The translations under genes were made by a program, and so were the position numbers. Below are positions 32,516 through 39,581 of a stretch of DNA of 39,581 nucleotides, piece after piece; position 1 is the stretch's first letter, and each line of letters opens with the position of its first letter. The notes below the pieces were generated by a model. The model ran no database searches. It worked only from the letters and a program-made list of their open reading frames with translations, and had not been told where the DNA came from. The stretch comes from Gammaproteobacteria bacterium. GTDB taxonomy: Bacteria; Pseudomonadota; Gammaproteobacteria; Arenicellales; Poriferihabitantaceae. Where the stretch lies: positions 1 through 39,581 of the forward strand of contig JAUILZ010000027.1 of the NCBI GenBank assembly GCA_030432755.1, in the 5' to 3' direction.

Positions 32516-33400
32516 TCAGCCCCGCTGGCGCGCGCCCATGAGACCCTGGGGCCGGAACACCAGCACCAGCGCCACCGCCAGGGTGGACAGCATCTTCGCC
32601 AGGGTGGGTGAGAAGAACACCGAGATGATGCCGTCGCAGAGGCCGATCAGAAGCGCCGCCACCAGGGTGCCGCGGATGCTGCCGAGGCCGCCGATGATGA
32701 CGACGATAAAGGACAATAACAGCGGATCGCCGCCCATGAGGTAGTGTGCCTGCTGCACAGGCACCACCAGCACCGCGCCCGCCGCCGCCAGCCCCGCGCC
32801 GATGGCGAACACCATGGCGTAGACCCGGTCCACCGCGATGCCGAAGTTCTGCGCGGTTTCGCGGTCGAACTGGGTCGCCCGCATCACGAGACCAAGGCGG
32901 GTGCGGGTGATGACGAACCAGGCCGCGAGCAGCAACACGGCCGCGGCGACGATGACGCAAAGCTTGTAGCCGGAGTAGCCGAACCAGGGGAACTGCACAC
33001 GGAAGTAAAACGGCGGCTCCACCGGGCGCGCGTCCGGGCCGAAGGTCAGCAGCGTGGTCTGCTGGATGATGTACAGCATGCCGATGGTGGCGACGATGGT
33101 GGCCTCGGGGTCGTAGGACACCCGCTTCAGAACCATCCGCTCCCCCGCCCAGGCGATGCCCCCCACCAGCACTGGCGCCAGCGCCAGCGCCACGACGAAT
33201 CCGAGGGCGGGATGGCCGCCGAACCAGCCGGTAACCCACCAGGCCAGCACCGCCCCGAGCATGAAGAACTCGCCGTGGGCCACGTTCACCACGCGCATCA
33301 CGCCGAACACCAGCGACAGGCCGAGGGCGGTGAGGCAGAGCACAGCGGCCTGCACCAGTCCCTCTAGTGTGGCGAGAAACAGGAACGGGCCGAAATCCAT
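32516..33400 (-). CDS. livH: ABC transporter permease, LivH type
   Basis: This 294-residue permease has about eight helices. GLSLVFGVMRVVNVAHGEFFMLGA and FIVVIIGGLGSIRGTLVAALLIG are LivH signatures. It follows the binding-protein gene after 92 bases that contain an intrinsic terminator, so its expression probably depends on read-through. Confidence 0.93.
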   Translation of the reverse strand: MDFGPFLFLATLEGLVQAAVLCLTALGLSLVFGVMRVVNVAHGEFFMLGAVLAWWVTGWFGGHPALGFVVALALAPVLVGGIAWAGERMVLKRVSYDPEATIVATIGMLYIIQQTTLLTFGPDARPVEPPFYFRVQFPWFGYSGYKLCVIVAAAVLLLAAWFVITRTRLGLVMRATQFDRETAQNFGIAVDRVYAMVFAIGAGLAAAGAVLVVPVQQAHYLMGGDPLLLSFIVVIIGGLGSIRGTLVAALLIGLCDGIISVFFSPTLAKMLSTLAVALVLVFRPQGLMGARQRG

Positions 33401-33438
33401 GAACTGGCGGTGCGGTCGGGCGAACGATCAGGGCAATG

Positions 33439-33470
33439 AAAAAGGCAATGCCGGATGATCCGACATTGCC
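33439..33470 (-). terminator. Intrinsic terminator between the binding-protein gene and livH
   Basis: On the minus strand GGCAATG pairs with CATTGCC, with an inner CGGA/TCCG extension, a TCA loop and one mismatch. TTTTT follows at once. The arms are 33464-33470 and 33444-33450. This is a convincing rho-independent terminator and would leave more message for the binding protein than for the membrane parts. Confidence 0.75.
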
Positions 33471-33492
33471 CGCAGCGGAAACCCGGCGCGTG

Positions 33493-34794
33493 CTACAGCG
33501 CCATGGTGGTGTAGTCCGCTTCCGCTTCGTAGAGACCGTCCTCGATGGCGGTGCGGTGCACCACCTCCAGCCGGCTGTCCTTCACCCGGGAGATGAACTG
33601 GTGTCCGAAGGACTGGTGGATGCGCGCATCGAACACCTTTTCTCCCTGGGGATGTTCGCGGCCTTCCTCGAATCGTTCCAGCGCCTCCATCGCCTCGACG
33701 AACGCGCCGCGATCCGCGGGACCGCTGTAGTTGCAGGCCTCCATCGCCTGCTTGATGATGAACAGCGTCTCCCAGCAACCGAACATGTGCGCATAGGTGG
33801 AGACGTCCTTGGGATCGTTCACGCTCGCGCCGTTGTCGTCCACGCCCACCGCCGCGCGATAGAACTTGTCGTGCTCCGTCTGGTCCGGTTGCGCGTAGCG
33901 CGGGTTGCCCTCCCAGAAATAGGTCCCCTCGAGGAATTCGAGCTGCGGCGTGGCGAGGTCCACCGCTTCCAGGGAATCGATGAATCCGAATATCTCCGGC
34001 CGATTGCTGCCGAAGTGCTCGCCCAGCTCCTTGACGAAGGTCAGCACGCCGGGCCCCACCATGACGTGATAGAGCACCTCGGTATCACTCGGGATGCGCG
34101 GCAGGTAGCGCGTGAACGACGACTCGGTGGGAGGGATGGCGATGAGTTCCAGCATCTCGCCGCCCAGGGCGATGACGGCCTGGGAGAAATAATCGCGATG
34201 GTCGTGGCCGAAGGCATAGTCGGGGAAGATCATGGTGACCTTCTTGCCGAGATTGGCGGTCACCCAGGGCGCCATGGAGATCACCTGGGAGCGGACATCG
34301 GTGATGCCGGGCTGGAACACGTAGCGGTTGAGCGCTCCGGATGCGACGTGGTAGCCCTCGGAGACCACGACGTAGGGCAGCTTGAGTTCGCCCGCGCGCG
34401 GCGACGAGCCGATGACGACGTGGGAGAACAGGGTACCGTAGGCGACATCCACCTTGTGCTGGGTGGCGAACTTCTCCACCACCTCCGCGCCACGCTTGGG
34501 ATCGGTACCGTCATCCTCCACCACCAGTTCCAGCGGACGGCCGTTGATGCCGCCCTCATCGTTGATGAGCTTCACCGCCGCGGTGGCGGTGCGTTCGTAC
34601 CAGCGGCCGTAGGAGGCGCCGATGCCGGTGCGGTGGAACTGGGCGCCGATGCGGATTGGCTCGCTCTGGGCATAGGCGCGGGGAAACAGCGTCGGCGCGA
34701 GCCCGGTGGCCGCGGCGCCACCGGCGATGCCGAGGGTTTTCAGCGTCCGGCGCCGGGCCGGGGATTGTGGGGCGTTGACGGGGCGTCTGGACAT
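33493..34794 (-). CDS. Periplasmic binding protein of the branched-chain-amino-acid-type importer
   Basis: This 433-residue binding protein has a twin-arginine-like signal (RRRTLKTLG then an Ala/Gly-rich core and AYAQ). The mature part opens IRIGAQFHRTGIGASYGRW and contains LVVEDDGTDPKRGAEVVEKF, typical of the Leu/Ile/Val-binding fold. In this protein group ligands also include short amides, urea and other small polar compounds, so the ligand is open. It is first in the operon. The downstream terminator should make it the most abundant product. Confidence 0.9.
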   Translation of the reverse strand: MSRRPVNAPQSPARRRTLKTLGIAGGAAATGLAPTLFPRAYAQSEPIRIGAQFHRTGIGASYGRWYERTATAAVKLINDEGGINGRPLELVVEDDGTDPKRGAEVVEKFATQHKVDVAYGTLFSHVVIGSSPRAGELKLPYVVVSEGYHVASGALNRYVFQPGITDVRSQVISMAPWVTANLGKKVTMIFPDYAFGHDHRDYFSQAVIALGGEMLELIAIPPTESSFTRYLPRIPSDTEVLYHVMVGPGVLTFVKELGEHFGSNRPEIFGFIDSLEAVDLATPQLEFLEGTYFWEGNPRYAQPDQTEHDKFYRAAVGVDDNGASVNDPKDVSTYAHMFGCWETLFIIKQAMEACNYSGPADRGAFVEAMEALERFEEGREHPQGEKVFDARIHQSFGHQFISRVKDSRLEVVHRTAIEDGLYEAEADYTTMAL

Positions 34795-34853
34795 GGTCGG
34801 TTCCTCGGTAACGGTGGGAAGGGTGCTGCGCCGCGCCGGAATCCGTCCGGGGA

Positions 34854-35687
34854 TTACTGCCGGCGCGCCAGGATGCGGACACCGCCCAGTTTACCGGAGC
34901 GGAAGTGGCGGTTCACCAGGTCGTAGAAATCCTCCATCGCCTGGTAGGTCGGTTCACCGTGCACGCGCACGTGGCGCGCCTCGGCGGCGCGGTAGTCCGC
35001 GAGGCGCCGGCTGGTGAATTCAGTCCAGTCTTCGGACATGTCGTCGCACGACAGGATTTCGAAGCCGGCGCGGGTGAAATCCTGCTGGTAGGTCGCGAAA
35101 TCCGGCAGGTAGGCGGCATACATGCCGCTCGCCAGTTCGGCCTGCTCCTGGTCGTCCATGGGCCGGCGGCAGTACATGTCCTCGGCGAAGAACAACCCGC
35201 CGGGCTCCAGGATTCCGTGGGAGATTTCCAGCAGGCGCGCCCGGTCGGCGATATGGAAGATCGCGAGCCAGCTCACGATGGCGTCGAAGCGCCGGTCGTC
35301 CCAGTCCACCGCCAGGGCATCGCCGCAGACATGATCCACCAGCGTGGACAGTCCGCAACGGGCGGTGAGTTCCGCGGCGAGCTGGTCCTGGTCGGGCTGC
35401 AGCTCGAGCGCGATAACACGGCAACCCGCGCGGCTCGCGATATGGCGCGCCGGACCGCCCAGGCCGGAACCGATCTCCAGCACCCGGCTGTTGGTATCGA
35501 GACCCATGGTGTCGATCGCGTGATCCACCGCCCGGGTGCCGTGGTAATGCAACTGGTCGAAGGCGCTGATCTCGCCGGCGACCAGGGGATCGGCCAGGCC
35601 CTTGCCAAGTTCCGCCAGTTCATTGTGGATGCGCTCTATGTGGGTGTAGAGCTTCATCGACTTGATCTGGCTCGCGGAGTCCTGCAT
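34854..35687 (-). CDS. SAM-dependent methyltransferase
   Basis: This predicted 277-residue class I methyltransferase has motif I as VLEIGSGLGGPARHIA, the acidic strand end as VIALELQPDQ, and motif II/III around DAIVSWLAIFHI and LEPGGLFFAEDMYC. Overall it resembles the sarcosine/glycine or phosphoethanolamine methyltransferase group, but the acceptor cannot be told. The frame is open to 35870, yet the upstream part would overlap the divergent SDR gene. I start at the ATG at 35687, although its ribosome-binding site is poor and codon 11 (ATG at 35657) is possible. Confidence 0.85.
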   Translation of the reverse strand: MQDSASQIKSMKLYTHIERIHNELAELGKGLADPLVAGEISAFDQLHYHGTRAVDHAIDTMGLDTNSRVLEIGSGLGGPARHIASRAGCRVIALELQPDQDQLAAELTARCGLSTLVDHVCGDALAVDWDDRRFDAIVSWLAIFHIADRARLLEISHGILEPGGLFFAEDMYCRRPMDDQEQAELASGMYAAYLPDFATYQQDFTRAGFEILSCDDMSEDWTEFTSRRLADYRAAEARHVRVHGEPTYQAMEDFYDLVNRHFRSGKLGGVRILARRQ

Positions 35688-35771
35688 CGGGAGGTCGGTT
35701 CTTTTCGGGTCAGTATACCCAATGCTTTCGCCACCTGTACAATGCCGTCGTTTACCCAACGTACTTGTTGT

Positions 35772-36509
35772 ATGAGCGAGCAGAATCGCACCGCCGTGGT
35801 GCTCGGTGTCGGCGCGGAGCAGGGTCTCGGCGCCGCGCTCTGCCATCGTTTCGCTGCGGAGGGTCATCACGTGATCGTCTCCGGTCGCAGCCCTTCGAAA
35901 CTGGACCTGGTAACGGATGCCATTCTCGCGGACGGGGGCATCGCGGAATCCGTGCGTTGCGACGCATCCCTGGAAGCAGACATGGTTGCACTGTTCGACC
36001 GCACACTCGCGATACCGGGGCGCAGGCTTGACCTGGCGGTGTACAACGTTGGCAACAACGTGCCCGGCACGATCCGGGACATGACCGCCGCGGAATTCGA
36101 GAGTGCCTGGCGTGTCCTGTGCTTCGGTGGATTTCTCTTCGGCCGGGAAGTCACCCGCCGGATGTTGCCCGCCGGTGGTACGCTGATATTTACCGGCGCC
36201 AGCGCCTCGCTACGCGGCCGTGCGGGATTCGGCGCCTTCAATTCCGGCAAGTCGGCACTGCGCATCCTCGCCCAGGCGATGGCCAAGGAATACGCCACGG
36301 AGGGCCTGCATGTCGGCCATGTCATCATCGACGGAGGCATCGCCGGGCAGCGTCATCTGGATCGCCTCGGCCGCCCGTTCACCGCCGAAGAGAAAGCGCG
36401 CCTGGTATCTCTCGACGGTCTCGCGGAGGCCTACTGGCAACTCTACCGCCAGCCGCCTGAAGCATGGACATTTGAACTGGATATCCGGACCGCGCTGGAG
36501 AACTGGTGA
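35772..36509 (+). CDS. SDR-family protein lacking the catalytic Tyr
   Basis: This 245-residue Rossmann protein has the nucleotide loop GVGAEQGLG (residues 12-20) and GRSPSK, which suits NADP. In the catalytic region Ser144 and Lys160 remain, but the Tyr of Y-x3-K is Phe156 (AFNSGKSAL), and the Asn normally starting N-x-x-G is Leu116/Cys117 (VLCFGGF). The enzyme is therefore unlikely to use the standard proton relay. A group of SDR-like proteins shares this change, as far as I recall. It diverges from the methyltransferase with an 84-base spacer. Confidence 0.85.
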   Translation: MSEQNRTAVVLGVGAEQGLGAALCHRFAAEGHHVIVSGRSPSKLDLVTDAILADGGIAESVRCDASLEADMVALFDRTLAIPGRRLDLAVYNVGNNVPGTIRDMTAAEFESAWRVLCFGGFLFGREVTRRMLPAGGTLIFTGASASLRGRAGFGAFNSGKSALRILAQAMAKEYATEGLHVGHVIIDGGIAGQRHLDRLGRPFTAEEKARLVSLDGLAEAYWQLYRQPPEAWTFELDIRTALENW

Positions 36510-36549
36510 CTGTCAGCGCGGCGCCGGCGTGCCCTGGCGGGCGCGACGT

Positions 36550-36750
36550 TCAGAATGCCGCGCCGGGGCGGACTCCCGCTTTCTTCAGGATGATGGCGAG
36601 GGGACAGAATCCCGTGAATGCCGATTGCAGCAGGTTGGCGCCGACGAATGCGGTCAACCAGAGCCAGTAGACATTGTGGTAAACCGACAGCAGCACGCTG
36701 CCGAGGATGACCGCGCCAGCAAAGGCGAGTACGTAACGGTCGACGGACAT
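36550..36750 (-). CDS. DUF2892 (YgaP-type) small membrane protein
   Basis: This 66-residue protein opens [22 protein letters not shown] with two membrane helices and the conserved [16 protein letters not shown] ending. The family usually occurs alone or fused to rhodanese domains, with links to sulfur metabolism. The ATG at 36750 has GGAGA nine bases upstream and is preferred to the ATG at 36861. A 16-bp palindrome lies 64 bases upstream of the start. Confidence 0.9.
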   Translation of the reverse strand: MSVDRYVLAFAGAVILGSVLLSVYHNVYWLWLTAFVGANLLQSAFTGFCPLAIILKKAGVRPGAAF

Positions 36751-36813
36751 GGGACGATCTCCGTTAATCAATGATGATACTCCCGGTATGACGGCGACCA
36801 GGACGGGCCACAA

Positions 36814-36829
36814 TATTCCGCTCGGAATA
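36814..36829. promoter_or_regulatory. 16-bp palindrome TATTCCG-CT-CGGAATA, possible operator
   Basis: The two heptamer arms are perfectly complementary. It lies upstream of the DUF2892 gene, with a second, smaller repeat ATAC-N5-GTAT at 36777-36789 between it and the gene. The size and AT/GC pattern suit an ArsR- or Rrf2-like dimer site; the regulator is not in the window. Confidence 0.4.
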
Positions 36830-36941
36830 GTCCCGTTATCCCGTTCGCCCCGACGCATCACGCGAGTCGCGACAGGGCATCGTGGGACAAACCCGGGCGT
36901 GCATCGTCCAGCCGGTGATCGATCTCGGCGCGACTGCCCCG

Positions 36942-38405
36942 TCAGCCGACCCGGATCTCCATATCGGTCGCACCGCCCCGGATCCGCCCATGATGGAACG
37001 CCACCAGCGGATCACCGGGATAGCGTTGATGAAGCGCCTCGAACAGGTCCCCGGCGCCGGGATCTCCCCGTTCCCCTGCCTGGTATGCCTCGAGGTACGC
37101 GTTGATCCGGTCACTGCCATCGTCATCGCGATCCAATGGTTCATAAGCGCTCACCGATTTGCTGATTCCCTTCAGGTGCAACCTGCCCACCGGCCTGCCG
37201 AAAAAATCCGGGTCGCGGGAAACCGTATCCCCGCTGACCAGTATGCCGGTGCCGAACAGCTTGTTGGCTGACTCGAGCCGAGCGGCGATATTGATGGCGT
37301 CGCCGTGAGCGGTATAGTCGAAAAGGGCCTCTCCACCGAAATTGCCCACGATGACCGGCCCCGAGTTGATACCGATGCGGGTCGCGCCGAACCCCAGCGA
37401 TTCCGGCATGTTGTCCCGGTACCGATGCGCGACTGCCTGCAGTTCCAGCGCGCATACCACCGCCCTGGCCGCATGGTCCGGCTGGTCCACCGGCGCGCCG
37501 AAGAACACTCGCAGCGCGTCGCCGACCACCTTGTCCACAGTTCCCTCATGACGGTAGGCCGCCTGTATCATTTCGTCGAGATAACCGTTGATCGCCTCGA
37601 TCACTCTTCCGGGATCGCCGCGTTCCACCATGCGGGTAAACCCCTGCAAGTCGGTAAACACGAAGCTCATGTCGCGACGTTCCCCGCCGACGTTGAACAG
37701 CGATGGCTGCTCGGTCAGGCGCTGTACCAGGGCGGGCGAGAAATAGCGCCCGAGCTGGTCATTGTTCTTCTGCAGTTCTGCCGCCTCCACGATCATCCTG
37801 CGTGCCTGCCAGGACAAATAAGTCATGACCACGCCGGCCAGCAGGATGATGATCACACCCGTGGTGACTCTGCCCCCGGCCACCTCCGTTCCGGTATAGC
37901 CACGGAGATAGCTGGCGGTAAAAACCGTGTGCTCGTCAAGAAGCGCCTTCACGATGATGAACGCATGGATCGCCAGCGCGCCCAGGGTCACGATCAGGGG
38001 ATGCATCGCACGCAACGTCATCGCATTGAGAACGATAAAGAACAGCGACAACTCCGTCAGCGAAGACTTGAGCACGAGCCCGGCAGGAATGGTATTACCG
38101 CCGAGTGACGTATGCCAGGTCCAGGCCAGGGTGCCGAGCATTACCACGTCGAACACGGCCCCGGTCAGGCCGGCCGCCCGCAGGCCGCGTTTCCGGCGCA
38201 GGCACCAGGCCCAGTACACCGTGACCCCCGCGTAAATGGCGAGCAGGCCCAGTGTGACAAAGCGATCGAATGACTGATGCGATAGCGTCCATGCCAGAGG
38301 CGCCATGATCACGACGATGAGCAACCGCACCCGGGCGATCATCCTCAGCGCCCTGTTCTCGCGTTCCCGCAATAACCGCTGGACGTGGGTGGCCGGTGTA
38401 TTCAC
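36942..38405 (-). CDS. Membrane class III adenylate/guanylate cyclase
   Basis: This 487-residue protein has about six N-terminal membrane helices, a short linker helix, and a C-terminal class III cyclase domain. The two metal aspartates are Asp252 ([12 protein letters not shown]) and Asp296 ([13 protein letters not shown]), with substrate-side Lys292 nearby. [17 protein letters not shown] and [13 protein letters not shown] are family signatures, so the enzyme should be active and probably makes cAMP. I start at a GTG at 38405 with GGAG 11 bases upstream. The longer frame to 38546 encodes an Arg-rich region of unlikely composition. The first helices would sense membrane or external signals; none is known. 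Confidence 0.88.
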   Translation of the reverse strand: MNTPATHVQRLLRERENRALRMIARVRLLIVVIMAPLAWTLSHQSFDRFVTLGLLAIYAGVTVYWAWCLRRKRGLRAAGLTGAVFDVVMLGTLAWTWHTSLGGNTIPAGLVLKSSLTELSLFFIVLNAMTLRAMHPLIVTLGALAIHAFIIVKALLDEHTVFTASYLRGYTGTEVAGGRVTTGVIIILLAGVVMTYLSWQARRMIVEAAELQKNNDQLGRYFSPALVQRLTEQPSLFNVGGERRDMSFVFTDLQGFTRMVERGDPGRVIEAINGYLDEMIQAAYRHEGTVDKVVGDALRVFFGAPVDQPDHAARAVVCALELQAVAHRYRDNMPESLGFGATRIGINSGPVIVGNFGGEALFDYTAHGDAINIAARLESANKLFGTGILVSGDTVSRDPDFFGRPVGRLHLKGISKSVSAYEPLDRDDDGSDRINAYLEAYQAGERGDPGAGDLFEALHQRYPGDPLVAFHHGRIRGGATDMEIRVG

Positions 38406-38444
38406 TGGAACCGTGGCTCCACGTTTCAGATGACTCCGTGTTGT

Positions 38445-38487
38445 GATTGCCCGCGAATTGTCCCGCCGAAACGCTGCGCGGGCAATC
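38445..38487. repeat. 11-bp inverted repeat GATTGCCCGCG-N21-CGCGGGCAATC
   Basis: Perfect 11-bp arms at 38445-38455 and 38477-38487 with a 21-base loop lie in the divergent spacer between the cyclase and decarboxylase genes. No T-tract follows on either strand. It may be a regulatory hairpin in a leader or a tandem operator. Confidence 0.5.
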
Positions 38488-38616
38488 CGGGGTCGTGGAA
38501 CCACCCGCCAGACGGCCCGGCGCCTGTCGCGATACGCGCGGCGCATGGGTTACCATCCTCCGCCTTCTCAGCCCCGTTCATTGTCGCGGAAACTCCCCCG
38601 CACCACTCGGTATCCC

Positions 38617-39581
38617 ATGACCCCGGAATCATTTACCCGTGACGCCCGCGCCCTGGTGGACTGGATCGAATCCCACCGCCGCCGCATACCCGAACTCCCG
38701 GTCAGGGCCCAGGTGGCGCCGGGTGAAATCCGGGCCTCCCTGCCCGCCACCCCACCGTCAGCGCCGGAGGGGTTCGACGCGGTTTTGCGCGACCTGGAGC
38801 GGATCATCGTCCCGGGCATCACCCAGGTACAGCACCCGATGCATTTCGGCTGGTTTCCCTCCAATGCCTCCCTCGCCTCGGTACTGGGGGACATCGCCAG
38901 CTCAGGCCTCGGCGCCCTGGGCATCTCCTGGGAAAGTTGTCCCGCGTTGACCGAACTCGAAGAGGTGGTCTGCGACTGGATGCGGCAACTGGTGGGGCTG
39001 TCGGATCAATGGGTGGGCACGATCCACGACACCGCCTCCACCGCCTGCCTCACCGCGATGATCCTCGCCAGGGAGAAGGTCACGGAGTACGCCGAGACCC
39101 GCGGCGGGCTGCAGGAAGTGGAAGGTGCGCTCACCATCTACGTCACCGAGGACGCGCACTCCTCGGTACGCAAGGCCGCGCTGCTCGCGGGCTTCGGCGC
39201 GGACAACATCCGCGTCGTGGACGTGGACCCGGGTACCCGCGGCATGCGACCGGATGCCCTGGCGGCAATAATCGATACGGATCTCGCGGCCGGATCGATA
39301 CCCGCCGCGCTGGTGGCCACGGTGGGCAGCACCGGGGTCACCGCGGTGGACCCGGTGGCCGACCTGGCGGAGATCGCGCGCCGACAGGGTCTCTGGCTGC
39401 ACGTGGACGCGGCGATGGCGGGATCGGCAATGCTTCTCGAGGAATGTCGTCACCTCTGGCACGGCGTGGAAGTCGCGGACTCGCTGTCCTGGAACCCGCA
39501 CAAGTGGATGGGCACCATTCTCGATTGCAGCCTGTTCTACGTGCGCGATCCGGAACACCTCGTGCGGGTGATGTCCACCAA
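38617..39581 (+). CDS. PLP-dependent group II decarboxylase, 3' end cut by the window
   Basis: The visible 321 residues belong to the aromatic-amino-acid/glutamate-type decarboxylase family (pyridoxal_deC). It opens MTPESFTRDARALVDWIESH, continues with ITQVQHPMHFGWFPSNAS and HVDAAMAGSAM, and has the PLP lysine in SWNPHKWMG (Lys296). Arrangement and the HPMHFGW motif resemble aromatic-L-amino-acid decarboxylase. The substrate cannot be assigned. The ATG at 38617 lacks a strong ribosome-binding site. The gene runs off the right edge, so its length and end are unknown. Confidence 0.9.
   Translation, partial: MTPESFTRDARALVDWIESHRRRIPELPVRAQVAPGEIRASLPATPPSAPEGFDAVLRDLERIIVPGITQVQHPMHFGWFPSNASLASVLGDIASSGLGALGISWESCPALTELEEVVCDWMRQLVGLSDQWVGTIHDTASTACLTAMILAREKVTEYAETRGGLQEVEGALTIYVTEDAHSSVRKAALLAGFGADNIRVVDVDPGTRGMRPDALAAIIDTDLAAGSIPAALVATVGSTGVTAVDPVADLAEIARRQGLWLHVDAAMAGSAMLLEECRHLWHGVEVADSLSWNPHKWMGTILDCSLFYVRDPEHLVRVMST

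Noticed and set aside
33436..34926. 496-codon plus-strand frame opposite the binding-protein gene
   Set aside because: Antisense shadow rich in His, Gly and Arg; the minus-strand gene has a signal peptide and family motifs.
1..39581. CRISPR array, insertion sequence, integrase or prophage
   Set aside because: No regularly spaced direct repeats, transposase motifs, terminal inverted repeats or phage structural genes were seen on either strand. The tRNA-Gly is not followed by an integrase or a repeated 3' end.

Overview
The window is about 39.6 kb of GC-rich DNA, coding almost throughout. Gene content suggests a free-living, respiratory gammaproteobacterium. The basis is a ccoNOQP-type cbb3 oxidase with CcoG/H/I/S and HemN, a formate dehydrogenase of the fdh3 type with its TorD, DUF3305, DUF3306 and DUF6494 companions, an FNR/ANR box, and a tRNA-Gly with encoded CCA. 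The species cannot be named from sequence alone. I see no insertion sequence, integrase, prophage, CRISPR array or rRNA.

Region 1 (1-9654) is a formate oxidation locus. On the minus strand it reads DUF6494, DUF3305, DUF3306, a 552-residue multi-cluster Fe-S protein, a TorD-type chaperone, a tiny Tat-signal protein, the molybdopterin catalytic subunit, and the start of the Fe-S beta subunit, which runs off the left edge. Facing away on the plus strand are fdhD (sulfurtransferase for the Mo cofactor) and a membrane-anchored metallo-beta-lactamase-fold protein whose metal motif is lost.

Region 2 (9655-10122) is an AT-richer intergenic stretch with a run of inverted repeats and a near-consensus sigma-54 promoter. 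It precedes a 63-residue tail-anchored protein.

Region 3 (10150-21055) is the cbb3 oxidase locus. A long minus-strand operon carries a YIP1-family protein, ccoN, ccoO, ccoQ, ccoP, a small membrane protein, ccoG, ccoH, a TauE/SafE-type protein and hemN. ccoI and ccoS lie divergently on the plus strand. A perfect FNR/ANR box (18324-18337) sits between the two arms and probably induces both at low oxygen.

Region 4 (21106-30168) is mixed housekeeping and accessory sequence: a spermidine-synthase-like protein, a small membrane protein, tRNA-Gly(CCC), a LysR regulator divergent from a single-domain globin, a ketopantoate reductase, a secreted protein joining a subtilase domain to a zincin-like domain and translationally coupled to an HNH protein, a polytopic membrane protein, nicotinamidase and a class I glutamine amidotransferase.

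Region 5 (30153-34794) is a complete branched-chain-amino-acid-type ABC importer (binding protein, LivH, LivM, LivG, LivF). An intrinsic terminator follows the binding-protein gene. Region 6 (34854-39581) holds a methyltransferase divergent from an SDR-like protein lacking its catalytic Tyr, a DUF2892 protein, a membrane class III adenylate cyclase, and a PLP-dependent decarboxylase cut by the right edge.

The strongest candidates for something undescribed are the catalytically dead MBL-fold protein coupled to fdhD, the sigma-54 mini-gene with its structured leader, and the two-protease/HNH gene pair.
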